Below the pieces are notes generated by a model. It was not told the DNA's origin and did no database searches. It saw only the letters and a program-made list of their open reading frames with translations. The position numbers were made by a program, and so were the translations under genes. From NCBI GenBank assembly GCA_954871525.1, contig OX940869.1:20922001-20986000 (forward strand): DNA of 64,000 nt. Direction: 5' to 3'. Origin of the DNA: Parietaria judaica. Taxonomy: Eukaryota; Streptophyta; Magnoliopsida; Rosales; Urticaceae. Shown one piece after another: positions 45,600 to 56,244 of this stretch. Position 1 is the first letter of the stretch. Each line of letters opens with the position of its first letter.

Positions 45600-46515
45600 T
45601 GTAGAGGGCGATTTTCACCTCCCTCTTCCAATCACAAAAATAATCACAAAGAACAAGTTAACAATAATGATCAGTGAATATCTTTGATGTATTATATTTC
45701 CGACAAGAGCTCGGTTTCCTTTTGTCGAATAGCTGGACAGTTGAAGGATTAAGAACAAGAACTTTCTCTATTTCTTAGTCTTTTCTCTTACAAGACTTTC
45801 TCTCTTTTCTTACTGGTTTTTCCTTTTTTTTCCCGAACCTTTACAAACGAGACCTAACTTGCCTTTTATAGAGCTTACATTATGCCTTCTCACATCTTTC
45901 CCGCCCTTTTCTCCTACCTAATCATTAGTTTCTCCAGAGTGATTTGAGGGAAGCGTGGTTAACCCATGCTTTTAAGTCATTTCCGAGCAGACTGCCAAAG
46001 TGGGTAGGTGGGCTTCATTAAATGCACATCTCGTCAGCCGTCATTCGGCTCTGCACGCTTCGTCGCCGATGCCTCTCGTCGAGTGAGTAGGTGGGCTTCA
46101 TTAAATGCATATCTCATCAGCCGTCATTTGGCTCTACACGCTTCGTCGCCGATGCCTCTCGTCGAGTGAGTAGGTGGGCTTCATTAAATGCACATCTCGT
46201 CAGCCGTCATTCGGCTCTGCACGCTTCGTCGCCGATGCCTCTCGTCGAGAGAGTAGGTGGGCTTCATTAAATGCACATCTCGTCAGCCGTCATTCGGCTC
46301 TGCACGCTTCGTTGCCGATGCCTCTCGTCGAGAGAGTGATGGGACACTTTGTCGTGGGTCGCCTTTAGACTTCATCGCGGGTTAAACCTCCTCGAGGATG
46401 TTCTTTTGTTGACCATCGGTCAACGAAAACCTCCTCGCCCTCCTCTCACGTCGTTTATGGGACAAAAACGACACGAGTTGTGTCGAGGATGGATTGACCA
46501 AATCCGACCTTAACA
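45600..46515 (-). repeat. 5' LTR of the Tat-like element
   Basis: 916 bp, the partner of 9921-10835. It contains the TATAAAAG promoter box on the minus strand at 45861-45870 and four 83-bp tandem units (about 46011-46340) upstream of it. Confidence 0.9.
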
Positions 46516-47290
46516 GGGACAATTGTAGAAAAATATGGGACAGTTATAATGTAAGTCCTGGACATTAATCATCTTAACTAGGGACAATATTTGTGTAAAA
46601 TATGGGACAACTTTTGTGTAAACCAGGACAAGTTTTTGTCTTCACCAGGGACAGGTTTTTATGTTTACCGTGGACAGTTATTGTGTTGATCAGGGACAAT
46701 TTTTGTATAAAACGAGGGACAATTGTAGAAAAATATGAGACAGTTATAATGTAAGTCCTGGACATTAATCATCTTAACTAGGGACAATATTTGTGAAAAA
46801 TATGGGACAACTTTTGTGTAAACCAGTTGAAGTTAGTGTGTTAACCAGGGACAGATTTTTATGTTTACCATGGACAGTTATTGTGTAGATCAGGGACAAT
46901 TTTTGTATAAAACGAGGGACAATTGTAGAAAAACATGGGAAAATTATAATGTATGTCCTGGACATTAATCATCTTAACTAAGGACAATATTTGTGAAAAA
47001 TATGGGACAACTTTTGTGTAAACCAGGACAAGTTTTTGTCTTCACTAGTTACAGGTTTTTATGTTTACCGTGGACAGTTATTGTGTTGATCAGGGACAAT
47101 TTTTGTATAAAATGAGGGACAATTATAGAAAAATATGGGACAGTTATAATGTAAGTCATGGACATTAATCACCTTAACTAGGGACAATATTTATGAAAAA
47201 TATGGGAAAGTTATGGAATAAGATAGGGACAGTTATTGTGTTAACCAGGGACAATTTTTGTATAAAACGAGGAACAATATTCAGGCAGAT
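46516..47290. repeat. 200-bp tandem repeat with GGGACA motifs, four units
   Basis: Units begin GGGACAATTGTAGAAAAA (or close variants) at 46516, 46716, 46916 and 47116, an exact 200-bp period. Each contains about eight GGGACA-like words. The first unit starts exactly at the LTR junction. Confidence 0.92.
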
Positions 47291-47539
47291 TCATTCTTAC
47301 TTAAAAATTCTGGCAAAATATATTCCACAAAATATATTCCATAAAATATATATTCAGGCATATACATGTAATAATTCCACAAAATCCTACGAATAATTCC
47401 ACAAAATCCTACGAATAATTCCACATATATTCCACAAAATATATTCCACAAAATCCTACGAATAATTCCACTTAATATATTCCACAAAATATTTTCCACA
47501 TAATATATTCCACAAAATCCTACGAATAATTCCACATAA
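47291..47539. repeat. AT-rich short repeats (CCACAAAATCCTACGAATAATT)
   Basis: The phrase CCACAAAATCCTACGAATAATT recurs at least four times, mixed with ATATATTCCACAAAAT variants. No gene. It lies downstream of the transposase on its strand. Confidence 0.8.
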
Positions 47540-47794
47540 TTACCCCCTTGATTTACATGTTACTCGGTTATGACCTAGCACTCCACAGTTCGAGCACTTT
47601 CTATGCTCTAAAATGATTTCACCTTGCGACGGTCGACGATTTGTCGGAAGCCTTCCTCCCTTTTGTTTCTTTGGACGACCTGCCCGTTTTCTCTCTAGGG
47701 GAACTCCAACATGAATGTTCTTCAAATGTTCTGGCAGCACCCAATTAAACTTATCACCAACTGGATATATCACACCTTCGTAGCAACTCCTTCA
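47540..47794 (-). pseudogene. C-terminal part of the Mutator-like transposase (zinc knuckle)
   Basis: A frame containing YEGVIYPVGDKFNWV, a GRPKKQKGGR AT-hook-like basic stretch and CSNCGVLGHNRVTC, a CCHC knuckle. These are the usual last elements of MULE transposases. It should join the frame ending at 47853 through an intron of about 80 bp (donor-like AGAGGTATAT at 47872). With the visible splice sites the join is one base out of frame, so a different site or a small indel is involved. Confidence 0.65.
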
Positions 47795-47852
47795 ATTTAA
47801 AAACAAGATAGTTAAATAAAACAACAAACAATAGATCATAAAAATGAAAAAC

Positions 47853-50110
47853 TTAAACATTTAATATACCTCTACGTCTCGCGCAAATAAACGGCGAACA
47901 ATATGTGTAGTTGCCTAAATTGCGTTTAAGGGCAGCAGCTGCATCGTGAACGCAAGGAATACCAATTGCTTGGAACTCGCCACATTCACACTCTTTTGTC
48001 CTTAGATCTACAACGAAACTGCCCGATGGTGTAATGACTTCGAATTCAAGCGTATCGAGATTATGAATAGTTAACAGTCGCGCTGCATCAAGGGTGTCTT
48101 TCATCTCTTTCTCGAGTTTGAGTACAAGAGTTGAAGTGTTATTTTGACCTACGGTTCGCTTCTCATAAAACCAATGTTGGAGAGTAAACCGAAGGTATTC
48201 AAACATATTTGTTATCGGAAATGTCTTAGCAATCTTAAGAACAGAGTTAAAACTTTCCGCATAATTACTCGTCATGGCGTCGTACCTGTTACCGCCGAAA
48301 TGAATACGTGTCCAATACGGAAAGCCAATTTCTTCCATATATACTGCTACATCTGGGAAATGGTTCCTCAACATGTTCCAGTAGTATTCAAAGTCACTCA
48401 TCCGAAAAGCGTACGCAGCAATAAACACCAATTTGGTCGAATCTTCACTTTTAAACGTATGGATGATGTTCCTTTTGAGGTGGGCCCAACAAAAATCGTG
48501 ATGAGCATGGGGGAAAATGGTCTTCACCGCAAAAATTATACTGTCGTGCCTATCGAAAATAATGGCTAGATCTTCAACGAGCCCGATGGCTTCCTTTAAC
48601 TTCGTCAGAAAATAAATCCAAGAGTCATTGTCTTCAATATCTACAACTCCATACGCGATAGGAAACAACCTTGTTTCACCATCAAGTGCTACCGCCCTTA
48701 ACAATTGACCACCATACTTGCTCTTGATGAAGGTGCCATCCACGCATATCATTGGCCGACACGTTTTAAATCCTTGTAAACAAACTCCAACGGCAGCAAA
48801 GGCATATTTGAAACAACCTGCTTCCATCACAAAATCAGTTATCGATCCCAAATTCTTTTCCTCCATCACATGCAAGTAGCGCGGTAACTTCGAGTACGAA
48901 TCCTCGGGTGTGCCCATTGCGTATGCCATGGCTTTTTCTTTGCATATCCATGCCTTCTCATATGTTAGCTCAACACCGTAATGCCTTTTCAAATCTTCTT
49001 GCAAAGCCTTTGGCGTGAACGGTGAGCCCGTAGTAGAAAACTTATCCTTATAAATCTGCCCAACAACTCGGGGAGCTGCTTGCTTATGCTCTAGCTGACA
49101 ACGATCAAGGGAGCAAGTATGTTCGTGGACAAACCGAGTTATCTTATACAATGGTGCGGTTTTAATAAGTACCCGTGCATTCAATTTCCACGTGCATGTA
49201 TTGTCCTTGCACCTCACATGCCATAATTCCGGGTTAGATTTGGATACTCTAAACTGAAAGTTGTTTTTAATCGCGTGAATTGACAGTTTAATCTGCAACT
49301 CCTTCAAATTTTTAAATATCTTTCCCTCTGAAAACTCAAACAATGTACCTTTACACGACGACTCGGGATATGACTGTAAATCCTCCGCATAAAACCGTGG
49401 GTCAACCCATAAACGGTCATCCACATCTTGCGTCGCAGTCGGGAAATACTCGGGCACATCACTTCGGGGATCAGAAGAAGATGGGAACTCGTGCACGGTA
49501 CTTTGGGGATTTGAAGAGGATGGGAACTCGGGCATGGTACTTTGGGGATTTGAAGAGGATGGGAACTCGGGCACGGGACTTCAATGTCTTCGAGATGGTT
49601 CAAAATCAGGGACTAGTTGGACATCAACGTCCACGATGTCATCATTGTGGTCTGCTAAATGAACTTCGTGACAAACATTTTCTTCATACCGCTCTGAAGA
49701 TGGCATTACAATTAACTTTTTCAATACCGGAGTTACGTAGAGTATGTTCTTTCCTCGGCGAACAATGTCAAGTATTTGACGATCAACATCCAACTCAACA
49801 GGTCGACATCCGTGCTGCAACAGTTTTACCTCGATTTTGAGATCATACACCCGCTCATCCACCCCAAGTCTTTCATACAACTGATCCATCAGCTGTGTGT
49901 GACTAATGTCCATCGGCGCTAAGAAAAAACTATTCTTCGCATTGGTGTAGTTCCACATCTCATTTTCAAGAACCCACTCGCCATCATATTCGAAATATAC
50001 ATCCAAATCTGTTTTCACGGGAAAGTACAAAATGAATTAAGAAAAAGCAAGGACATTCACAAAAAAAAATGGACATATAAGAATAAAATCATACTCATTG
50101 GTTTTGACAT
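47853..50110 (-). pseudogene. Mutator-like transposase (MULE), one in-frame stop
   Basis: Probable exon 1 is 50110-50095 (ATG, donor GTATGA) and exon 2 starts at 50008 after TTTTCACGGG...AACAG. The frame then runs to 47853 with a single TGA at 49583-49581. Before the stop is a ~140-residue N-terminal domain common in MULE proteins. After it, numbering from 49574, come three short repeats of MPEFPSSSNPQST, a MuDR DNA-binding zinc region (CKDNTCTWKLNARV, 122-135), the DDE transposase core with CVDGTF (D279), FDRHDS (D341), CWAH (362-365) and NYAESF (E440), and a SWIM zinc finger, CECGEFQAIGIPCVH (529-543). The enzyme would cut and paste the element at its terminal repeats. It is nearly intact, so it decayed or was silenced recently. 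Confidence 0.85.
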
Positions 50111-50515
50111 GGTGTCGATGGGTCTATGACAATGTTGATAAGAAACTCTAAACGAAAATCTGAAACAAAAGAGAAGAATGTTAATCGTACAACCTCCCAC
50201 AAAATTGCCCAGAAAATTGTCCCTAAATAACCCAAAACTGTCCCCAAAATCCAAATTATTGTCCCCAAAATATGATGAAACTGTCCCAATACAACCTCCA
50301 AGTGAACTGCCCAGAAACCTGTCCCTAAATTACCAAAAACTGCCCCCAAAATGCAAATTACTGTCCCCAAGGATCATAAGAAACTGTCCCAAGAATGTGA
50401 CTCATACAACCTTCAAGTGAACTGCCCAGAAAGCTGTCCCTAAATTACCAAAAGTGTCCCCAGAATGCTAATTACTGTCCCTAAAATCTGAAGAAACTGT
50501 CCCGATTCGTCAACA
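50111..50515. repeat. TGTCCC-motif array at the right side of the Mutator-like element
   Basis: At least thirteen ACTGTCCC or CTGTCCCC-like words lie between 50210 and 50505, in roughly 120-bp repeated phrases (AACTGCCCAGAAA.CTGTCCCTAAATTACC). Orientation is opposite to the GGGACA array at the left side. Confidence 0.85.
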
Positions 50516-51183
50516 TCGAACCCCAACCTCCCAAGCCCACGCGAAAATCTGTAACAAAGTTCCTAACAAAGCCTTCAAGAGAAAAATAATTAAACTTCCC
50601 ATAAAAAAAAATACAAAACCTAACAAGGATTCCATATCCTAACTTAGTGAAGAAAAATAAACCCTAGAAAAAAAAAAGAAAAAAAAGCAAACCACCAAGA
50701 AATCAAACCAAGCTAAATCAATCGAACCTTCCATAGAGAAAACGAACGAAGCTCAGGCGAAATCAATCAAACCAGAAATCAAAGCAAGCTAAAACTCCAA
50801 AATGAAACGAACCTCGGAGGTTTTTGGATAGGACGTGCGCACGGCGGACTCACGGTGGAGGCGCGGGGTTCGGTGGTCGGCAAATGTTCGAGTCGCTGCT
50901 CGATGTGTGGGTTTGAGTTCTGTGTGGGTTTGAGTTCTCTGCCTAAGCGAGAAAGGAGAAAGAGGGGAAGTTCTCGTACGGGGTGAAAGGAGAGAGAGGG
51001 GAAGGTGAAAGAAGGGTTAAAAATTAGGGCAAAAATAATAATCTGTGTTAATTGAAGTGGGTATCAATTAATCAGGGGCAAAATCGTCAAAAATTAGGCA
51101 ACGTTTAAAATTATGTATTTTTCCAATATGGGTTCAAAACTTGAATTATGGTATTTTTTTGTGCCATTTTTTTCAAGTTTCCC
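50516..51183 (-). other. 5' region and right terminus of the Mutator-like element
   Basis: No coding sequence beyond the transposase leader. It includes a GC-rich block (50820-50900) and the terminal GGGAAACTTG at 51174-51183, read on the minus strand. Confidence 0.5.
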
Positions 51184-51802
51184 ATTTATTAATTGGTGTC
51201 AGTCCCTCAAATGAGTTGGTACTTTACCAATGAATACTTTACAAACTCGTTGATCCCTTCGATTGGTCATAGTAGAAACGATCTAACGGTCCTGCCTTAA
51301 AAAAAAAAAAAAGTATCAATGGAGCTAGTGGGCCTGGTAGCATCTTGGACTGCGGGCGAGGCAGGTTTACTCGGGCCATGGGCCGGGTGACCCGAGCCAC
51401 CTCGGGCTTCACTACCCGCGAGACCAGTCGACAAGCGACGGGTGGCAGGCTGCCCGTGGGCCAGCCCCCGAATAAACAGGACTAGTTAGGCTTACAACTT
51501 CTTCTGTAACTACTGTTGGTAGCATAAAATTTTGGAAAAATCATCCACGTGTCACTCAGAAACTCACTTCTTAATACAATTTTTAAACAGATTAATTATG
51601 GTACTCCATAAGAAATAAGCAAAGAGGGGGAACAACTTGCCAACAGGGCTGTCGTTTTTCTGAATGTGACCACCAATTAGCTGTCCACACCGCCACGCGG
51701 CGCAAGGCCATTGTCGTTCCTCGGCAGGGGTGAAACCGACTTGTCGCTTTGACCTCGCCACCATCTATCTTCGTTAATTCATAAAATATTAAGATAATAA
51801 TA
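51184..51802. other. Intergenic region upstream of the EID1-like gene, no gene
   Basis: Contains a GC-rich patch with CCCGGG-like and GGGCCxGG words (about 51330-51470). No open frame resembles a protein. It probably includes the promoter of the gene at 52447. Confidence 0.5.
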
Positions 51803-52446
51803 ATGATTGCATCTTCTTGTTCTTGTATTAGTATTAGTATATGGAGCGCAAAGCAAAGCCAGTCCTTTGCTATCAGTCTCTCCGCGACTTCACATTTCTT
51901 CTTCCTCTGCCGGACTTGGAATTCTCCGATGGTCGTACCCTACGAGGTGCCATATCTCTCAGCCTCCCTTGCTTTGCTCCTTTAAGCTTTTTTCTTTTCT
52001 TCTGAAAATGGAAAACCCTAAATCGGATTCACAGAGCTTCGTTTCATGGGGTTTCGGGACGCAGACCAAGTAGGGAGTGGTGATCTTTCTTGCCGGAATC
52101 GGGCTTCAGCTCCGAGCTAGGCTCGGAAGATTCCAGCTTCGGGTTGCTGGGCAGATGGGCTAGAGATTTGTGGAATCTTCGTCGGCTCGTTGAGAAATCA
52201 GGTGAATAGCTGAGTTTGGGTTTTGTTTTGGATCTGATGTTTTGACTTGAACTGAGAAAAGAGAGCTTTTTGTTTCTTCAAGTCTTCATGATTTGAGTTC
52301 TGTTGTGGAGCTTTGATTGCCTGGTTTTTAGAGAAAATGTCGAATATTTGTATGTTTAGCTGGGTTGTTGCGATTTTACGGGCTTTGTGCTGTCGGAATC
52401 CGAGTGGTTAATCCGCTATGTCTTTGCGTTTTCTAGGTTGGAGGCG
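51803..52446 (+). promoter_or_regulatory. 5' leader with intron of the EID1-like F-box gene
   Basis: A likely leader exon ends at AAATCAG (52201) before GTGAATAG, and the intron ends TTTTCTAG at 52436, ten bases before the ATG. Two overlapping upstream open frames (51803-51985 and 51807-52073) lie in the leader exon. Whether they are in the mature mRNA depends on the start site. Confidence 0.5.
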
Positions 52447-53193
52447 ATGATTTTGACTAAGCAGTATCGTTGCATACACTCGTCGAGCTGCCAATGCTCG
52501 AAAGGGCATCTGAACGGGGATGCGATATTCCTGGTGTTCCAGCAGCTGAACTGGAACCCCAAGGTGATTGCTGCGCTTTCCTGTGTGTGCAAATGGTTCG
52601 ACGATCTTGCCAAGCGAGTGCTGTGGAAGGAATTTTGCCGCACGAGGGCGCCGAAGATGATGATCGATCTGCAATCCTGTGGGAGTCACAGCGTAGACGG
52701 GAATTGGAGGGCATTGGGGAAGCTTCTCATATACTGTTCGGGCTGCCAAAAAGGTGGCCTCTTCAATAACATTCAAATTCCCGGGCACTTTGTTTATAGG
52801 ACCCGATTCTCAAGAACATCGGGGAAGAGCTTTCTCTTGCCGCAATGCAGGACAGATGTGCTGTACGTTTCTGATCCTTGCGAACATCTTGACCAAGGGG
52901 ATGAGGGCGATGTGGGATTTTTCCGTGGGGTTTTTAAGTCATTCTCGACTTCAAAGGTTCGGAAGATGCTGATTAAGAGAGAGGCTCAGCTTCATCCTAA
53001 AGAGGTTTGCCCGTACTGCAAGGCGAAGTTGTGGAGCATGCTTCAAGCCAAAATGATACCGCAAAGTGCGAACGTGCGATTGGGAGCTTACGAGGATTGC
53101 ATTGAGTATTTTGTTTGCCTCAACGGGCATGTGCTTGGGATTTGCACCCTTTTGCCATTATCTGATTCGGAGGAGGCCTCTGAGGGCGAATAA
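52447..53193 (+). CDS. EDL3: EID1-like F-box protein
   Basis: 248 codons in a single exon, beginning MILTKQYRCIHSSSCQCSKG, the typical start of EID1-like F-box proteins. The frame is open upstream to 52387, but that part is intron, since a TTTTCTAG acceptor lies at 52436. An F-box-like segment spans about 20-70 (DAIFLVFQQLNWNPKVI ... CVCKWFDDLAKRVLWKEFC). Conserved cysteine pairs follow (CSGCQ, CPYCKAK), and the tail is acidic. EID1 and its relatives are substrate adaptors of SCF ubiquitin ligases. EID1 acts in phytochrome A light signalling, and EDL3 is reported in abscisic acid responses. Family membership is secure, but the paralogue number is less so. Confidence 0.88.
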   Translation: MILTKQYRCIHSSSCQCSKGHLNGDAIFLVFQQLNWNPKVIAALSCVCKWFDDLAKRVLWKEFCRTRAPKMMIDLQSCGSHSVDGNWRALGKLLIYCSGCQKGGLFNNIQIPGHFVYRTRFSRTSGKSFLLPQCRTDVLYVSDPCEHLDQGDEGDVGFFRGVFKSFSTSKVRKMLIKREAQLHPKEVCPYCKAKLWSMLQAKMIPQSANVRLGAYEDCIEYFVCLNGHVLGICTLLPLSDSEEASEGE

Positions 53194-54126
53194 CAGATAA
53201 TTTTTTCAGGTATATTCCGCTACTAACAAATTATTTATTTTATTCTCACTTCCGCGAAATACATATGTCGTTTTTAGTGGACATTAGGCAGTATTAATTG
53301 ATCAAACATCTTGTCACATTTAGTGTTGATCTTGCATCCTTCAGGAGCCGACTTTATGAAAAGAAGGGACTTTTTCTTCTATATTCCTTTTAGTTTCAAT
53401 TTTCACAAAATATACCCTCCATTAAAATAAAAATAAAAATAAAAAGAACCTAGAATATACCTATAAAATGTACTGTAGTTTCTTATTCCCCAGATCATTT
53501 TGATTTTCAAAAACCTAAAATTGCCCCTTGTTTAAAATTCTCGAATATTATTTTCTATATCTTCTAGTTTTATTTTTGACAAATACCCTATATTTCCAGA
53601 AAACTATATATTACCAATCGCCAATTGACCAATGTTTCAAAAGGCGCAAAGAGAGGCTTTTTTTTATTTTATTTTATAATTGAGGGTATATTTTTGCGAA
53701 AAATGAAAGTAGAGGGTTTTAACTGTATCTAGTTTGAATTTTGCTCAAAAGAATAACTTCCTCTCTTGCAAGTTATGGTAAGTAATCCTATGAAAGGTTT
53801 TATCCATTGAAATCCAGATGGGTGAGCGTGGGTTTCCATCACCCATCTGGCCGGGGATATCTTGGGTGCTGGCTGCCGTGTCCTCCAAGAAAACAAGCCT
53901 GCCTGCCCGCCCACCCAACTAAACATTTAACTTAAAAAACAGTAATAATAAAAATCTGGAGACTGGCAGCTCGTCCCCAAATTCTGGGTGGGCAGGTTTT
54001 GCCTGCCCAGAATAAAACCACGGGGCGGGCAACCCGTACTTGGGACAACTTTAGGCGCAGGTTGCTCACTCGCACCCATCCAAATCACAAGACGGGCAAG
54101 CAACGGGTCATCACTAGTATTAACTA
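53194..54126. other. 3' flank of the EID1-like gene, no gene
   Basis: 3' untranslated and intergenic AT-rich sequence with a GC-rich patch of short GCCTGCC/GGGCGGGC-like words (53825-54100). Nothing coding was recognised. Confidence 0.55.
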
Positions 54127-54278
54127 CAGTAAAACCTCTATAAATAATATTTGTTGGGACCAAAGAATTTTATTATATTATTGAGGTAAAATCTATGTTA
54201 GTTAGAGTTGGCACCATACAAAAGTATTATTTTATCGAGGCTATTAATTTATTGAGTATTAATTTAACGAGGTTCTAC
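54127..54278. mobile_element. Emigrant-like MITE (pogo/mariner type)
   Basis: Starts CAGTAAAACCTCTATAAATAATAT and ends with the inverse GTATTAATTTAACGAGGTTCTAC, about 152 bp, flanked by TA on both sides. CAGTAAAACCTCTATAAATTAATA termini with TA duplication are those of Emigrant/Lemi1-type elements. The right terminus is slightly eroded. Confidence 0.7.
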
Positions 54279-54809
54279 TAGTTTGAATGCACGTCCTCTC
54301 TTTTTAAGCTACTTATGTCTTTGTATTGTACTTGCATAAAAAATATTGCAGTTGTATCATCTTTCAATAGATTTCACGGCGTTTACTGCAAAAAGAAGCG
54401 GATATCCAGACAGGGTAGCTAACCATTGATATGAAAGCTTGGAGCTCCGTTCATTGCGGTCATCCTTTTTCATGGAGTTATGTAATCCTATTGTACATTT
54501 ATGTATGACAGATATATATATTTCTCTACGGATATCAGATTGATTTGTGTAAGAATCCATATCGCGCTTGTTTGTTGTTTGTTTTCATTGAATTACTTGT
54601 ATTATTTGACTTCAACACTTTCTATAATGTATATATTCTTTGTTGAATTTCTCTTCCAAATTCATTAAACACCGTACCTTTCTATAAATTCTCCAATTCG
54701 TCTAATCAAGGTACAATTATGTTCTTAAGATTTCTCATTTTTTCCGGTAAAAGAAGACGAAAACAAGAGATCAAACGAGCAATCTTAAGGCTAGTCATTA
54801 CATAAAATG
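54279..54809. other. Intergenic, no gene
   Basis: AT-rich. It probably contains the 3' untranslated region of the minus-strand gene that ends at 54810. No other feature is seen. Confidence 0.55.
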
Positions 54810-56244
54810 TCAACTTTGCCCTCCATCATCTTCCTCGTCTTCCTCTGCTTCAAAGTTAAGTCCTTCAATTGTCATCGGCCCAACATTTACTGCAAATTCG
54901 GCAAATTCGGTTAGTGCTCAAACAAGTAATTTTTATAGGGGTAAAACCGGGAGTATTAGCCGCCTTCTTTTTTTCCGGCGCGGTCAACTAATTTTTTAGT
55001 TAGTTGTTGTGTAAGTAAACATCCAATTTTGCACTGATTTGTAAATGGTTAAAAATTCAAAAACAGCGCATTCAAATAAAATAATAACCATAGTAAAACT
55101 TAACAAAAAGTGATACATTACTTAAGTCTACGATTAAACCAAAAAGCTTAATTATATATTATTTAGTTTCATTAAAAAAAAAAGAGTAAAAATCGGACCG
55201 GAACTGTACCCCAGGCTAGCTAGGTGTTTGAAAGCCTCGGCCTGCCTCCAGTTTCTTAACAAAAGAACCTGGTTTTCGGGCTGAAATCGGGCTTCCGCGC
55301 CATAACTTTCACCCCTAATTATTTACACATCAAAATCTATATTGCAAAATTTATATCCCTAATGATCAACCCGAAACGTAGCTAGTTTCCGCTAGCCAGA
55401 AGAAAACTTGAAAGAAAAAGAAATCTAGCTAATCTCATGAAGCTGGACAACATACCAACAGCGTCAAGCCCGGCCAGTTTGGGCATGAAGTTTCTAATAT
55501 GATCTTCGGCAGCTTTGTCGGCTTTGAGCGTTTCGCAGTCGAAAGAGACAGACACTTTGCTCTTCTCATGCTTGTCTTCAACCATGCCAACCACATCATT
55601 CTCCCAACTGCCCAACAAAACACATTCATCCAAAAAACAAGACAAATTCAAAGCCAGAGTGGCGGCCTTACCCGTGAGCGTGGTCAACGCTGCGCAACCG
55701 AGCAGCATCGTGGCCTCTACACTCCAGAACGACATCCCTCTCCTTCTTTCTCTGTTGTCGTTGTGCACAGAGAATCCGGGAACGACATAACCAAAACGAG
55801 TCAATAGAAATTTAATGTTTTAGCCCATTAAGAGATTAGTATATAAAATGAATAATAGTACAGTACATTGTAGTCTATGATTGTGAGCTTGATCAGACGG
55901 TAATCCTCGCCCCTGCTACATTCTCTTTCGCACGCCAATTCTAAAACCAAGTTCCAATCGTCAACGTACAGACATTCTCATCGTTAGGGGTGAAACTAGA
56001 ACCGGGAACAGGAAGTTTGATGTTCTATTTCCGGGTCCCTCTGTGGGAGTTTGTAGAAAACCGGTACGGGACCGGGTAAAACCGGAATTATGGTGTAAAA
56101 GAAGCGAACTTGAAGTGGAGAGGAGGTACCTGTGGCGTGAAGGCCGTAACAGACGGAGTGAGGAAGATGGACGAAATGTCCAGAGATGGAGCCACATGGC
56201 AGAAGAGCGATCGAAGCTATTCCTTCCATTAATCCCGAACCCAT
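54810..56244 (-). CDS. Conserved plant protein of unknown function, five exons
   Basis: Exons on the minus strand are 56244-56130, 55940-55867, 55751-55672, 55607-55456 and 54889-54810. All introns are GT...AG and all phases agree, giving 166 residues. Exon 1 reads MGSGLMEGIASIALLPCGSI. Exon 2 contains ELACERECSRGEDYRLIKLT. Exon 3 holds ECRGHDAAR. Exon 4 holds ENDVVGMVEDKH, SFDCETLKADKAAEDHI and FMPKLAGLDAVV. Exon 5 has VGPMTIEGLNFEAEED and an acidic end. I recognise the combination as a small conserved plant protein without an assigned function. No membrane segment or targeting peptide is evident. The start could also be the second ATG at 56229. Intron 1 contains hAT-like, CCGG-rich repeat sequence (about 55985-56100), and intron 4 is the longest. 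Confidence 0.8.

Larger units (their letters stand above)
9921..46515 (-). mobile_element. Non-autonomous Tat-like Ty3/gypsy element, split by nested Copia insertions
   Basis: Two near-identical LTRs (9921-10835 and 45600-46515) bound the element. On the minus strand they read TGTTAAGG...CTCTACA. The right LTR is followed inward by a TTTGGCGCCCACC primer site, and the left one is preceded by a purine tract, so transcription runs right to left. With the Copia insertions removed, about 6.9 kb of internal sequence remains (10836-13126, 24225-25581, 28543-28906, 42730-45599). No gag, protease, reverse transcriptase or integrase is visible in it, so the element must depend on enzymes from others. 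The interior carries an antisense gene, a hairpin array and a sense F-box gene copy. The 5-bp flanks differ (GATAC left, GGGAC right). Confidence 0.8.
46516..51183 (-). mobile_element. Mutator-like element (left end truncated at the Tat-like LTR)
   Basis: A MULE transposase gene on the minus strand (47853-50110) is flanked by arrays of GGGACA motifs (left, 46516-47290) and TGTCCC motifs (right, 50205-50500). The right terminus reads inward GGGAAACTTGAAAAAAATGG from 51183. A matching left terminal repeat is not found because the element meets the LTR at 46515. Confidence 0.75.

Noticed and set aside
9921..46515. Initial reading of the Tat-like element as plus-strand, because its longest open frame is plus
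   Set aside because: The TTTGGCGCCCACC primer site next to the right LTR, the purine tract next to the left LTR, and the LTR TATA box all point to the minus strand. The plus-strand frame is therefore antisense.
47281..47535. 84-codon frame rich in Trp, Ile and Tyr on the minus strand
   Set aside because: Translation of the short CCACAAAATCCTACG repeats, with no protein character.
55180..56100. CCGG-rich segments with TAGGGGTGAAA-like ends (about 55185-55316 and 55985-56100)
   Set aside because: They resemble eroded hAT-type termini, but the ends do not pair into one element and no 8-bp duplication was found. Mentioned only as repeat debris in and near the introns of the five-exon gene.
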